64,000 nt of DNA from Verrucomicrobiota bacterium (GTDB taxonomy: Bacteria; Verrucomicrobiota; Lentisphaeria; JABSQK01; JAJFLO01): positions 55,704 to 119,703 of the forward strand of contig JAJFLP010000030.1 of NCBI GenBank assembly GCA_021772635.1. Direction: 5' to 3'. Position 1 is the stretch's first letter; every line of letters begins with the position of its first letter. Shown here piece by piece: positions 8,922 through 17,015 of the stretch. Under the pieces are notes generated by a model that did no database searches, was not told the origin of the DNA, and saw only the letters and a list, made by a program, of their open reading frames with translations. The position numbers and the translations under genes are program-made.

Positions 8922-10079
8922 TTAAGACAGTAACTCACGGTACTCCGCTTCGAGCAGTTTTTGAATTGCGCCAGGGTCGTGGCGTGTTCGCAACCAGTCA
9001 CGTGTATTCGGATTCGGTGCAGTGTCCTCAAGCGCTCGAATAGCATTTACGTACGATTTCGTATCACCCAGATCGACGAGCGTACCGTAAGTGCCGATAG
9101 TTTCGGGAATTCCTCCTACCTTGGAAGCAACGACGTGCGTACCTAATGATAGAGCTTCGAGAAGTACGAATGGCATATTGTCGTTCTTCGAGTCGTGAAT
9201 CATAACCGAAGATTCTTCGATAACCTTCAGAGTATCGTTTCGCGGAAGAGCTCCAGTGAATGCAACCTGTCGATCGATTCCAAGATTACTACACAGTTGC
9301 TCCAAACTCTGCCGGTAGCTCTCTCTATTTGGCCCGTATTTGTCATCCGGGCCGACGACTACTAATGTCCAACCGGGACCTAAATCTTTTATGACCCGAA
9401 TCGCCGTGACGATGCCTTTTCCGGGTATCAGTCGACCAACACACACGATTTGTTTTGGCTTCTTCGGGACATTGAATAATTCTGGCGGGACGAATGGTAA
9501 ACATACGGGATAGTCGGTCTTGATTTCATGTAGGTCGATTGCCTCCTTGATCTTTTGGGTAACCGGGATAGTTCGCCGTGCCCTGCGCATGCACCACGCT
9601 TCAAGCCGATTCAATAGTGCGGCTCGCAATTGTCCGTTCTCCGGATCTGATTGCGAAGCCAGAATATTCGGCCCATGCACCCGAATACTAACGGGAATAG
9701 TTCCGAATTTTATAAACGCCCAAGCCCACCCGAATACTTCGGGACTTTCTATTACCTCGGGTTGTTCACCCCATGACTCCATTTCTTTGAATGCAGCCCA
9801 CGAGAACTCTTTGTGGAATATTATCCTGGCGCTGTTATCGCGGAGAAACTTGATTTGTAATTTGTCGGTAAGCGCGTTCGGATACACTTTGGGAACCACC
9901 CGTATGACATTGACACCGTTCTGCTGTTCCTCCTGCCGCTTGCCTGACTCAGATTTGCAGATAATCGAGACTTGGTGTCCCGCCGAGAGCCAGGCATATG
10001 CCATTATTTCGGTATACGTAACGATTCCACCAATCGGACCGCCAGGCGGGAAATTATTTACAAGAAATAGAATGTGCAT
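8922..10079 (-). CDS. Family 4 glycosyltransferase
   Basis: 385 aa GT-B enzyme. The N-terminus MHILFLVNNFPPGGPIGGIVTY has the nucleotide-proximal glycine-rich loop of GT4 proteins; the C-terminal domain has the donor motif VGRLIPGKG and the loop DNMPFVLLEALSLGTHVVAS, where the second acidic residue of the usual E-x7-E is retained and the first is replaced by Asp/Asn-rich sequence. Isolated on the minus strand between two plus-strand genes, it has its own promoter region upstream of 10079. The substrate is unknown. Confidence 0.87.
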   Translation of the reverse strand: MHILFLVNNFPPGGPIGGIVTYTEIMAYAWLSAGHQVSIICKSESGKRQEEQQNGVNVIRVVPKVYPNALTDKLQIKFLRDNSARIIFHKEFSWAAFKEMESWGEQPEVIESPEVFGWAWAFIKFGTIPVSIRVHGPNILASQSDPENGQLRAALLNRLEAWCMRRARRTIPVTQKIKEAIDLHEIKTDYPVCLPFVPPELFNVPKKPKQIVCVGRLIPGKGIVTAIRVIKDLGPGWTLVVVGPDDKYGPNRESYRQSLEQLCSNLGIDRQVAFTGALPRNDTLKVIEESSVMIHDSKNDNMPFVLLEALSLGTHVVASKVGGIPETIGTYGTLVDLGDTKSYVNAIRALEDTAPNPNTRDWLRTRHDPGAIQKLLEAEYRELLS

Positions 10080-10226
10080 TGAGTAGGAATTAAAATTTGA
10101 TATTGTCGATCGTATTTTTATTAACTATACTGAAGGCAGTCAAAAACCTGATCGGAAACAGTAACCTTGAACAAGTTTCCTCTTCGGTTTCTCTGTATCC
10201 GCCGTTTGAACCGACTTTTAAGTCAA

Positions 10227-10320
10227 TATACTGATCGCCTTCGAGTTTTCGAAATGTCGTTCGTCATCCTTTGGCTGATTAGTTCAAAGCTGGCCAAAAA
10301 TTCGACTGCTTGCAGTCTAA
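10227..10320 (-). repeat. Hairpin-ended dispersed repeat, subfamily C
   Basis: 94 bp, from TATACTGATCGCC on the left to the hairpin GACTG-CTTG-CAGTC then TAA on the right. It is about 90 percent identical by eye to the copy at 30369-30462, including the internal CGTCATCCTTTGGCTGATTA stretch. Confidence 0.85.
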
Positions 10321-10363
10321 CCGATCAGTTACGAAATCATGATCTTACCGGCGAGTGTACCGG

Positions 10364-10392
10364 TTGACAGAAGTTTTCCATTATGATACTCT
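10364..10392 (+). promoter_or_regulatory. Candidate sigma70-type promoter of the ABC permease gene
   Basis: Perfect TTGACA at 10364-10369, a 17-base spacer, then TACTCT at 10387-10392 (4/6 match to TATAAT). It would place the transcript start about 40 bases before the permease ATG. It lies just beyond the repeat at 10227-10320. Confidence 0.4.
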
Positions 10393-10441
10393 CATGACAA
10401 GTCGACGTCGATTAAAACTACCGCAGTGAGCAAACGAATTT

Positions 10442-11275
10442 ATGCATAGCGATCAATATCCCGTCATGACCATTCGGCCCACATCCGGCCTCGCTCGATT
10501 GCAATTGCAAGAAGTTTGGCGGTATCGTGAGCTGCTGCTGATGCTCGTTAAACGAGATATATACGGGAAATATCGCCAATCAGCACTTGGATTTACCTGG
10601 GCGTTTCTCCCGCCGTTAATGCAAATGGTTGTGTTCACCTTAATTTTCGGGCGGGTCGCGAAACTTGGCCCTGAAGGTATTCCGTATCCGGTCTTTTCAT
10701 TCACGGCATTGCTTCCTTGGACGTATTTTTCACGCGCATTGACATCCTCGAGTACGAGCTTACTCACTGGTCGCGATTTATTCAGCAAGGTATATTTCCC
10801 GCGACTGATACTGCCACTGACCGGTGTAGTCAGCACCCTTGTCGATTTCGTTATCGCCTTTTTCGTTCTGCTCGCACTGATGGCTTGGTACCACGTGGTG
10901 CCTACCGTGGAAATTTTATTGCTCCCTGTTTTTATCGCAATTGCAATTACGACGGCGCTGGGCTGCGGCATGTGGTTAACGGCGCTTAGTGTAAAGTATC
11001 GCGACGTCAATTTTGTAACACCTTTTCTCGTACAGCTCTGGATGTTTGTAACTCCGGTTATCTTCGCGGTAGAGAAGATTCCCGAGAAATTCCAGTTACT
11101 CTTGTGGCTGAACCCAATGACCGGTGTCGTCGAGGGATTCCGTTGGGTATTACTCGGACAGTCGGCTCCAAACTGGTATTATATGTCATTAAGTATCGTG
11201 ATTGTAGTCATCGTCCTGGTCAGTGGAACCATATATTTCAAGTATATGGAGAAAACCTTTGCTGATATCATGTAA
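10442..11275 (+). CDS. wzm: ABC-2 type polysaccharide exporter permease (Wzm/TagG-like)
   Basis: 277 aa inner-membrane permease with six predicted membrane helices. The N-terminal cytoplasmic helix with LVKRDIYGKYRQSALGFTWAFLPP is the hallmark of ABC exporters for undecaprenyl-linked O-antigen, teichoic acid or capsule. The C-terminus ends YFKYMEKTFADIM, again typical. It should pair with the Wzt ATPase at 17016, but about 5.7 kb of sugar genes and repeats lie between them, whereas the two are usually adjacent. An A-type repeat (11302-11393) starts 26 bases after its stop. Confidence 0.92.
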   Translation: MHSDQYPVMTIRPTSGLARLQLQEVWRYRELLLMLVKRDIYGKYRQSALGFTWAFLPPLMQMVVFTLIFGRVAKLGPEGIPYPVFSFTALLPWTYFSRALTSSSTSLLTGRDLFSKVYFPRLILPLTGVVSTLVDFVIAFFVLLALMAWYHVVPTVEILLLPVFIAIAITTALGCGMWLTALSVKYRDVNFVTPFLVQLWMFVTPVIFAVEKIPEKFQLLLWLNPMTGVVEGFRWVLLGQSAPNWYYMSLSIVIVVIVLVSGTIYFKYMEKTFADIM

Positions 11276-11301
11276 TTTTCAGGATTCCTTATTTTAATTA
11301 T

Positions 11302-11393
11302 TACACTAAATCCAGTCAGGTTTTCGACAAGTTTTCTAAAATCTTTGCCTACCGTGACAAAAGATCGTCGAAAATTCGACTGCTTGCAGTCTA
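11302..11393 (-). repeat. Hairpin-ended dispersed repeat, subfamily A (short form)
   Basis: 92-bp copy; read on the minus strand it begins TAGACTGCAAGCAGTCGAA and ends with a CTGAC-like hairpin near TAGTGTA. It is the short form, without the palindromic insert seen at 15763 and 30188. Confidence 0.85.
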
Positions 11394-11445
11394 GCATCCG
11401 GTCGGGCCAACGTCCGACAGGCTGCTAGAGAGAATTAAGCGCAAC

Positions 11446-12405
11446 TTGAATGTTCTAAAATTACGTCTACTTCGCCTCAAACGCATGTGGCTTGCGTTCT
11501 TTATTCACCTTCGTATTCGAAAGATATGCAGCGGGCATGTGTATGTATCGTCCTCCGAAAGCGTAGGGCGGAAGATTTTTTTGGGTTTGAGTTTTCTTAT
11601 CGCTACAACCGAGCGTTTTGAAATCCTTTCGGCCGCCGCACCCAGAACGTTTGCAGGTTTTGAGGGCACTGATATTAATTTACGAGTATACGATGCTTCG
11701 GATCCCTCGTGGGCATGTCAAACGCAGCCACTCATAAAACGGTACTATCGATCCAATCTGGACTACGAAGTTCGGCCGGGGACATTTCTCGAGCATTGGC
11801 TAGATTTATTGCGTAAAAGTGACACCCCTTATTTCGCAATGCTTTTTGACGATCAAGCCGTATACGGTCTGACTCCATCCTTCTTATGCGCAGCGTGTCA
11901 ATTACTAACTGACTTTAAGGGCTTAGTGGATCTTGTCCACGTTGATTATAAATACCCATACTCTATCGACGACGATAAACGCACTGTTTCCGTAAATCTC
12001 GATCGTCCGCAGTGGAAACAGTGTAAAAGAACGCCGGTAGGTACGGTCAGATACGGAGAGCATACCTTTGATATCCTCGAGAAGTGGGATTATGGTTTTA
12101 TTGCTGATGTAATCATAGCCTCCCGGACGGACTACCAGCGGCGGTTAGAATGGTACATGAATAATGTTTCACCCGACAGTGTTCACGCCATTGAGGTCGC
12201 GGCATATGATCTGCGCGTCGGTCCAGTATATCACTACTACGCAGTTCCGCGCGATGCTTTTTTCCTGGATATTGATTTTCAGCACACGACCGCGGCTGTC
12301 CGTGCTGATGAATCACGGAGCCGAAAATTGTATGAGGCAGTGCGGGATGGTTACGCCGTATGTCTTGGGGACACGACTGTTAATAAAACGGAAGTTATAT
12401 CATGA
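11446..12405 (+). CDS. Unknown protein, possible glycosyltransferase
   Basis: 319 aa from TTG at 11446 with GAGAG upstream. I do not recognise the family. A basic N-terminus (many Arg/Lys in the first 25 residues) is followed by a mixed alpha/beta region. The segment YFAMLFDDQAVYG near residue 130 looks like the acidic nucleotide-sugar site of a GT-A enzyme, and the preceding TERFEILSAAAPRTF could be the first nucleotide-binding strand. Its stop overlaps the start of the epimerase gene (ATGA at 12402-12405), so the two are cotranslated. A sugar-transfer role is inference from context and the DD motif. Confidence 0.6.
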   Translation: MNVLKLRLLRLKRMWLAFFIHLRIRKICSGHVYVSSSESVGRKIFLGLSFLIATTERFEILSAAAPRTFAGFEGTDINLRVYDASDPSWACQTQPLIKRYYRSNLDYEVRPGTFLEHWLDLLRKSDTPYFAMLFDDQAVYGLTPSFLCAACQLLTDFKGLVDLVHVDYKYPYSIDDDKRTVSVNLDRPQWKQCKRTPVGTVRYGEHTFDILEKWDYGFIADVIIASRTDYQRRLEWYMNNVSPDSVHAIEVAAYDLRVGPVYHYYAVPRDAFFLDIDFQHTTAAVRADESRSRKLYEAVRDGYAVCLGDTTVNKTEVIS

Positions 12406-13319
12406 GAAAAGTATTGATTACCGGCGGAGCGGGATATAAAGGCGTAAAGATTGCAAAATTATTGTTAGAACATGATTTTCACGTCACGGTATTGGATAAT
12501 TTTATGTACGGGCCAGACCCCCTTGTACATCTGCTTGAATTCGACAAGTTTGAGGCGGTGAAGGCCGATATCCGTAATAATATTGAAGGTATCCACGCGT
12601 ATGACGCCATTATTCACTTGGCGGGGATAAGCGGTTATCCCGCTTGCGAGGCGAATCCGCATTCGGCTCAACTTATTAATGTCGACGCGACGCGCAATCT
12701 CGTCCAGGCACTGGCGAAAGATCAGTTGCTTATTTATGCGTCGACAACATCGTTCTACGGTAAGTCCGGAGAATGTTGCGATGAATCTAGCCAGGTGGAA
12801 CCAGTAAGCATGTACGGCATCACAAAGTTTCAGGCCGAGCAGATCATCATGGAACGGGAAAATAGTATTGGCCTGCGATTTGCCACCGTCTTTGGGGCGA
12901 GTCCCAAAATGCGTATGGATCTGATGATAAATGATTTCACCTACAAAGCATGTAAGGAGGGGATGGTCGTCCTTTTCGATAGCTATGCTAAACGGACGTT
13001 TATTCATGTTGATGATGCGGCGGAATGTTATCTTTTTGCCCTGAAAAACTGCGATAGAATGAAAGGTGGTCTATTTAACGCCGGCGGTGACGCCCTGAAT
13101 TATTCGAAATTAGAAATTGCCGAGGCAATCAAAAAATATCTGGATTTCAAGATTATTGACTCCGATATTAAGGACCGTGATGTCCGGCATTTTATCATAT
13201 CATTCGATAAAATCACCGGGATGGGGTTTACTCCTAAGAAATCAGTGGAGGATGGTGTCGAAGAGCTCCTTCGGTTATATAAATTCTACGATCCTCATTC
13301 ACACTTCAGGGTGATCTAG
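12402..13319 (+). CDS. NAD-dependent nucleotide-sugar epimerase/dehydratase
   Basis: 305 aa extended SDR. The NAD-binding loop GGAGYKG spans residues 8-14, the Ser/Thr of the active site is in YASTTSFYG (about 113-120), and the catalytic pair is Tyr138/Lys142 in YGITK. It would epimerise, dehydrate or reduce an NDP-sugar in the cytoplasm. The start overlaps the preceding gene by 4 bases and the next gene follows 3 bases after the stop, so it lies in an operon with a cupin and a methyltransferase. The exact reaction is not readable. Confidence 0.88.
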   Translation: MRKVLITGGAGYKGVKIAKLLLEHDFHVTVLDNFMYGPDPLVHLLEFDKFEAVKADIRNNIEGIHAYDAIIHLAGISGYPACEANPHSAQLINVDATRNLVQALAKDQLLIYASTTSFYGKSGECCDESSQVEPVSMYGITKFQAEQIIMERENSIGLRFATVFGASPKMRMDLMINDFTYKACKEGMVVLFDSYAKRTFIHVDDAAECYLFALKNCDRMKGGLFNAGGDALNYSKLEIAEAIKKYLDFKIIDSDIKDRDVRHFIISFDKITGMGFTPKKSVEDGVEELLRLYKFYDPHSHFRVI

Positions 13320-13322
13320 GAC

Positions 13323-13721
13323 ATGGACCGCATAGAAGAGAAAGGTGAGTTGGTTGCGATCGTACTTAAGAAAGATCAATGGAAAAACGGGCTTGATTTT
13401 CTTACCCCCGATGAGGCGTTTTGCCAGGTTGGGACATGGTGGTATGATGAAGGTAAAGAGTTGCGCGCGCACCGGCACATCGAGAATCAGCGCCCGAATG
13501 ATTTAACTCAGGAATGTGTCATCGTTATGAACGGTTCGGTACGCGTCGATCTTTACGACAATACGGACACTGTCTTCCAATCCGTAACTTTGGCAGCCGG
13601 TGATTTGATGGTCCTGCTTCATGGTGCCCACGGTTACGAAATTCTCGAGTCAGATACGAAAGTTATCGAGTGTAAAAACGGGCCTTTCATATCCGTTGAT
13701 AAAGATAAGATTATCCTTTGA
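13323..13721 (+). CDS. Cupin-fold protein, possible sugar isomerase/epimerase partner
   Basis: 132 aa single-domain protein. The pattern ELRAHRHI...E and the later GDLMVLLHGAHGY are consistent with the two cupin motifs, with histidines that could bind a metal or a sugar. Small cupins such as this occur beside NDP-sugar epimerases. It is 3 bases after the epimerase and 36 bases before a methyltransferase, with ribosome-binding sequence AGG in the gap. Function is inferred only at fold level. Confidence 0.65.
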   Translation: MDRIEEKGELVAIVLKKDQWKNGLDFLTPDEAFCQVGTWWYDEGKELRAHRHIENQRPNDLTQECVIVMNGSVRVDLYDNTDTVFQSVTLAAGDLMVLLHGAHGYEILESDTKVIECKNGPFISVDKDKIIL

Positions 13722-13757
13722 AGAGTCGCACCCTGACCTTAAGGAGCGAACGTTGTT

Positions 13758-14315
13758 ATGGGACACATTAAATTGCACCTCGGTTGTGGGAAACGGATTA
13801 TTCCCGGCTTCATCCATATCGATCAGGCGACATTTCCGCATCTCGATTACAATAGTGGGATCGATGATCTTACTATGTTTAACGATGATTCCGTTGACCT
13901 AATCTATTCGAGCCACGCGCTTGAATACTTCGACCGAATCGAAGCCGAGACAGTGTTGTCTGAATGGTGTCGTGTACTAAAGGTTGGCGGCACGTTGCGG
14001 CTGGCGGTTCCTGATTTCGAGGCCCTCGTAGAAGTGTATCGCCGTTACGGTGATATCCACCGGGTCTTAGGACCGCTGTATGGACGGATGGAAATTGAAG
14101 GCGACAAGAAAATAATAATCTATCACAAGACCGTTTACGATTTCGCTTCTCTCGAAGATTTGCTTATTGCTGCTGGATTCACGGACATAAAGCGGTACGA
14201 CTGGCGGGAGACCGTCCATAAGGATCACGACGATCATTCGCAGGCGTACGTCCCGCACATGGACAAAGATAACGGGATATTAGTTAGCCTCAACGTCGAG
14301 TCGCGAAAAAAATAG
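13758..14315 (+). CDS. SAM-dependent methyltransferase
   Basis: 185 aa class I methyltransferase of the short type common in glycan loci. Motif I is LHLGCGKRIIPGFIHID (residues 6-22); the post-I region has IDDLTMFNDDSVDLIYSSHALEYF, and motif III/IV is VLKVGGTLRLAVPDF. It starts at ATG with AAGGAGCG upstream at about 13740. It probably methylates a sugar or sugar precursor in the cytoplasm. Its TAG stop is followed by ACTGCAA, the same beginning as A-type repeats, though here the rest of the repeat is missing. Confidence 0.85.
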   Translation: MGHIKLHLGCGKRIIPGFIHIDQATFPHLDYNSGIDDLTMFNDDSVDLIYSSHALEYFDRIEAETVLSEWCRVLKVGGTLRLAVPDFEALVEVYRRYGDIHRVLGPLYGRMEIEGDKKIIIYHKTVYDFASLEDLLIAAGFTDIKRYDWRETVHKDHDDHSQAYVPHMDKDNGILVSLNVESRKK

Positions 14316-14345
14316 ACTGCAAATTTACCCGCCAACAGCCGGTAA

Positions 14346-14453
14346 TTGTTTAGCGATCTTGACAGCAGGGATACCCCGTTGGAGTTCGCACTTTAGTGTG
14401 TGTTTGTCGAGAATTAACACAGAAAGCACGGACTCCAACAACTCGCTAAACAA
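14346..14453 (+). repeat. Long palindromic element E, copy 1 (inverted loop, shortened arm)
   Basis: Outer inverted repeat TTGTTTAGCGA / TCGCTAAACAA and an inner arm GTTGGAGTTCGCACTT... with its complement. The left asymmetric stretch (GACAGCAGGGATACCCC) is identical to copy 2 at 19236. The central loop, which includes GTCGAGAATTAACACAG, is the reverse complement of the loop in copies 2 and 3, and about 12 bases of the right inner arm are missing. Confidence 0.8.
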
Positions 14454-14466
14454 AAACAAAGCCGGT

Positions 14467-14594
14467 TATACTGCAAGCAGTACAATTTTTGGACGATTTT
14501 CAACTGATCGCTTAAGGACTTCCGAACGGTATATTTTTAACCGGCATAGCCACCTGGGCGACGCCTGGTCGAAAACTCGACGACGATGAGTATA
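14467..14594 (+). repeat. Hairpin-ended dispersed repeat, subfamily D
   Basis: 128 bp, TATACTGCAAGCAGTACAAT at the left and CTCGACGACGATGAGTATA at the right. It shares GCTTAAGGACTTCCGAACGG with the reverse copy at 27069 and a central CGACGCCTGGTCGA segment with the copy at 44076. Confidence 0.8.
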
Positions 14595-14679
14595 AACTCG
14601 CTGCGAACAGTATAACCGCAATTTTTGGGACGTTGCCGGTCGCCGTTGATAGATTGGAAACGACTGGCAGAAAGACGAA

Positions 14680-15765
14680 ATGGCCGAATTCATCAATCAA
14701 ATGGAACCGTGGATCGACGCTAATGAAGTCGATCATATGTCGGAGTATCTTAATTCCGGTGCCTGGTTAACCGAGTTTAAGAAGACTGAGGAATTCGAGA
14801 ATCGGATAGCGGAGTATACCGGGAGTCGTTTTTGCTGCGTAGTTCCCAATGGCACAGTGAGTTTAGCGATTGCGCTTTGGGCGTATGGAATCGGCCCGGG
14901 CGATGAAATATTGGTTCCGGATCTGACGATGATCGCTTCGGCGAACGCCGTTAAAATGGTCGGTGCAGTACCCGTGCTCGTTGACATCGAGCCCGAAACG
15001 TTGTGTATGGATTTGTCAGTAGCAAAACGCTCACTGACCGCCAGCACTAAAGGGGTTATCCTAGTCACCCTCAACGGGCGTTCCCCCGCGATGACGGATT
15101 GGCGGGCGTTTTGCACATCTAACGACCTTTTCTTTCTTGAGGACGCCGCGCAATCACTTGGATCATTCCACCGCGGTAAGCATCTCGGTACATTTGGAGA
15201 AGTAGGATCTTTTTCCTTCAGCGCTCCCAAAATCATAACAACCGGTCAGGGTGGGGCTCTCGTTACTGACAATGAAGGGTTATTCCGGGAGATAAAGCTG
15301 ATTAAGGATTTCGGTCGCATACGCGGTGGCACTGATTGGCACGAGTCATTGGGTTATAATTTTAAGTTCACTGACATCCAGGCGGTGATCGGAATCGAGC
15401 AAATGAAAAAACTGCCTTGGCGCGTTGCTCGCAAGAAAGAAATATTCCAGTTGTATCGCACGGAACTAGGAAATATCAGCGAAATTGAATTTATCCCGAC
15501 GTCCGAAGAAACCAGTCCATGGTTCATCGATATATTTGTGCGTCGCCGCGATGAGTTAATTGAATATCTGAAGAAAAATAATATTGGGTCGCGACCGTTA
15601 TATCCGCCCATTCATTGCCAAAAAATATATAAGCGATCAAGTGAGAAGTTTCCCGTAGCGGAGCAGTATTGTAACGCCGGCTTGTGGTTGCCATCCTCCT
15701 CCTTCCTTAGCGATAAACAGGTGCGCGAAATTTGTCGCATCATTTTAGGATTCTTTTCTGGTTAG
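14680..15765 (+). CDS. DegT/DnrJ/EryC1/StrS aminotransferase
   Basis: 361 aa PLP-dependent sugar aminotransferase. The PLP lysine is Lys184 in FSFSAPKIITTGQGG; ED at 154-155 (FLEDAAQS) contacts the cofactor, and DLTMIASANAV follows family pattern. It would convert a 4-keto or 3-keto NDP-sugar to an amino sugar in the cytoplasm. The stop codon TAG is also the first three bases of an A-type repeat starting at 15763, so the present C-terminus (ILGFFSG) was set by that repeat. Two more enzymes of this family are at 34121 and 45119. Confidence 0.92.
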   Translation: MAEFINQMEPWIDANEVDHMSEYLNSGAWLTEFKKTEEFENRIAEYTGSRFCCVVPNGTVSLAIALWAYGIGPGDEILVPDLTMIASANAVKMVGAVPVLVDIEPETLCMDLSVAKRSLTASTKGVILVTLNGRSPAMTDWRAFCTSNDLFFLEDAAQSLGSFHRGKHLGTFGEVGSFSFSAPKIITTGQGGALVTDNEGLFREIKLIKDFGRIRGGTDWHESLGYNFKFTDIQAVIGIEQMKKLPWRVARKKEIFQLYRTELGNISEIEFIPTSEETSPWFIDIFVRRRDELIEYLKKNNIGSRPLYPPIHCQKIYKRSSEKFPVAEQYCNAGLWLPSSSFLSDKQVREICRIILGFFSG

Positions 15766-15889
15766 ACTGCAAGCAGTCGAATTTTCGACGATCTCTTGTC
15801 ACGGTAGGCAAAGATTTTAGACAACTTGTCGACGTGCGTCGCGTTTTCGCCGCGGCGAATCACGCGAAAACCTCACTGGAGTCAGTATA
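15763..15889 (+). repeat. Hairpin-ended dispersed repeat, subfamily A (long form)
   Basis: 127 bp, TAGACTGCAAGCAGTCGAA at the left, ACTGGAGTCAGTATA at the right. Compared with the 92-bp form it has an insert centred on the perfect palindrome TTCGCCGCGGCGAA. Its first three bases are the stop codon of the aminotransferase gene. Confidence 0.88.
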
Positions 15890-15997
15890 GGTATCAAAAT
15901 CTCCTTGGCGATTCGATTTCGGCGATCTCATCGTGAATATCAGGGCTGAGAACATCGATTTTCGTATTTTGGGATGAAAACAAGATTGTGGAATTAG

Positions 15998-16726
15998 TTG
16001 AAAGATTTAGTCAAGGCAATCGTAAAATACACTACAGGCTGGGATCTCAACGGGATTCGCACTAGAATCCGTTTTCGATTTGATCTTTTGCATAATAGAA
16101 TTGTATTTAATCAGAAGAAGGTATTTGAGTTTCATCGCCAAACTCCGTTGCTTAGCGAGCAAATAGCTAAGCGGAGTAAAGAGGTGTATCGGGATCCGTC
16201 TACCGACAACCGTTTCGGTGATTTTTTCCTGAATACAACATCGTACGGGGGACGGTATCGGTATCTTCCATTTGAAAACCCCTTTTTTTTATACCCACCG
16301 AATGTCGGTATTCTCGACTATTTATTACGTGAGAACGATCCCAAAGGAGTATTTCTCGATATCGGATGCGGACTAGGGTATAGCATCATATACCTGAGTC
16401 AACTTGGGTTATCGGTCCATGGATTCGATGAATTTCAACAGGTGAGCAAGGCGTCCGTAATCGATTTTCTGGAAGGATTTTCACTTCGGGAGTCCCTGCT
16501 TGATAATTTAAACGGTATTGAACCGAATTTCATATCGATTGTCGGCGTTCCGCTCGATGATCTCGAAACTGACAACGACGACGTTAAACAGCTCATAAAT
16601 AAACCCTGCGTACGTTTATTATTCCTGGACGCATATTTCTGTCGCGGCTTCTCCCATCCGCATTATAAGATTAAAAGGACGTACAAAGAGCTGTTGAATG
16701 TATACGAGCGTGTGGCGATCAGATAA
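15998..16726 (+). CDS. Methyltransferase-like protein of unknown substrate
   Basis: 242 aa from TTG at 15998. The first 110 residues are unlike known domains. From about residue 115 a class I SAM-binding motif is visible (VFLDIGCGLGYSIIYLSQLG, then an acidic residue after the second strand in HGFDEF). The C-terminal part has RLLFLDAYFCRGFSHPHY, which does not match the usual motif IV. It could be a glycan or lipid methyltransferase. It stands alone between two repeats (15763-15889 and 16796-16978), suggesting a cassette insertion between wzm and wzt. Confidence 0.65.
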   Translation: MKDLVKAIVKYTTGWDLNGIRTRIRFRFDLLHNRIVFNQKKVFEFHRQTPLLSEQIAKRSKEVYRDPSTDNRFGDFFLNTTSYGGRYRYLPFENPFFLYPPNVGILDYLLRENDPKGVFLDIGCGLGYSIIYLSQLGLSVHGFDEFQQVSKASVIDFLEGFSLRESLLDNLNGIEPNFISIVGVPLDDLETDNDDVKQLINKPCVRLLFLDAYFCRGFSHPHYKIKRTYKELLNVYERVAIR

Positions 16727-16795
16727 TCGATTTTCAAGTGTGCGGGATCGAGTTTGAAGGATCAGACAAGTTGCTTTCCTGTCCAAGTCGACGCC

Positions 16796-16978
16796 CTAGC
16801 CTGATCTATGCACGAACTTTCTACTGCGAGCACGCATTGTACATGACCTAAATGAGTTACAAAGAACCCAAGACTTTGAAATAACTCGCTATTCCTTCAG
16901 CCTTGAAACCTTCGTAACTCATTGATCTCAATCACACTGCGAACTCTCGTGACGAAATTCGTGCATAGATCAGGCTAG
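16796..16978. mobile_element. Non-autonomous palindromic element G with 21-bp terminal inverted repeats, copy 1
   Basis: 183 bp with perfect 21-bp terminal inverted repeats (CTAGCCTGATCTATGCACGAA and complement) and an inner inverted repeat AATGAGTTAC (16851-16860) / GTAACTCATT (16915-16924). No coding capacity. The inner segment is the reverse complement of that in the copy at 63685. This looks like a MITE; no clear target duplication is seen. Confidence 0.8.
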
Positions 16979-17015
16979 CCTGATTAATTCATTAAAATCA
17001 AAATCTTAAATTTGG

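Larger units (their letters stand above)
10080..10441. other. Intergenic region between divergent genes
   Basis: No gene seen. It contains a C-type repeat (10227-10320) and a candidate promoter (10364-10392) for the ABC permease gene. Confidence 0.5.
14316..14679. other. Intergenic region filled with repeats
   Basis: Contains a long palindromic element (14346-14453), a D-type repeat (14467-14594) and a second degraded hairpin end near 14603-14640 (CTGCGAACAGTATAACCGC). No gene seen. Confidence 0.6.

Noticed and set aside
9520..10086. 188-codon plus-strand frame opposite the GT4 gene
   Set aside because: Lies antisense to clear GT4 motifs and has a composition unlike a real protein.
14359..14589. 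Similar open frames in the two E elements (14359 and 19216) as a small gene family
   Set aside because: The shared peptide comes from the palindromic repeat itself and changes where the loop is inverted; there is no start context.
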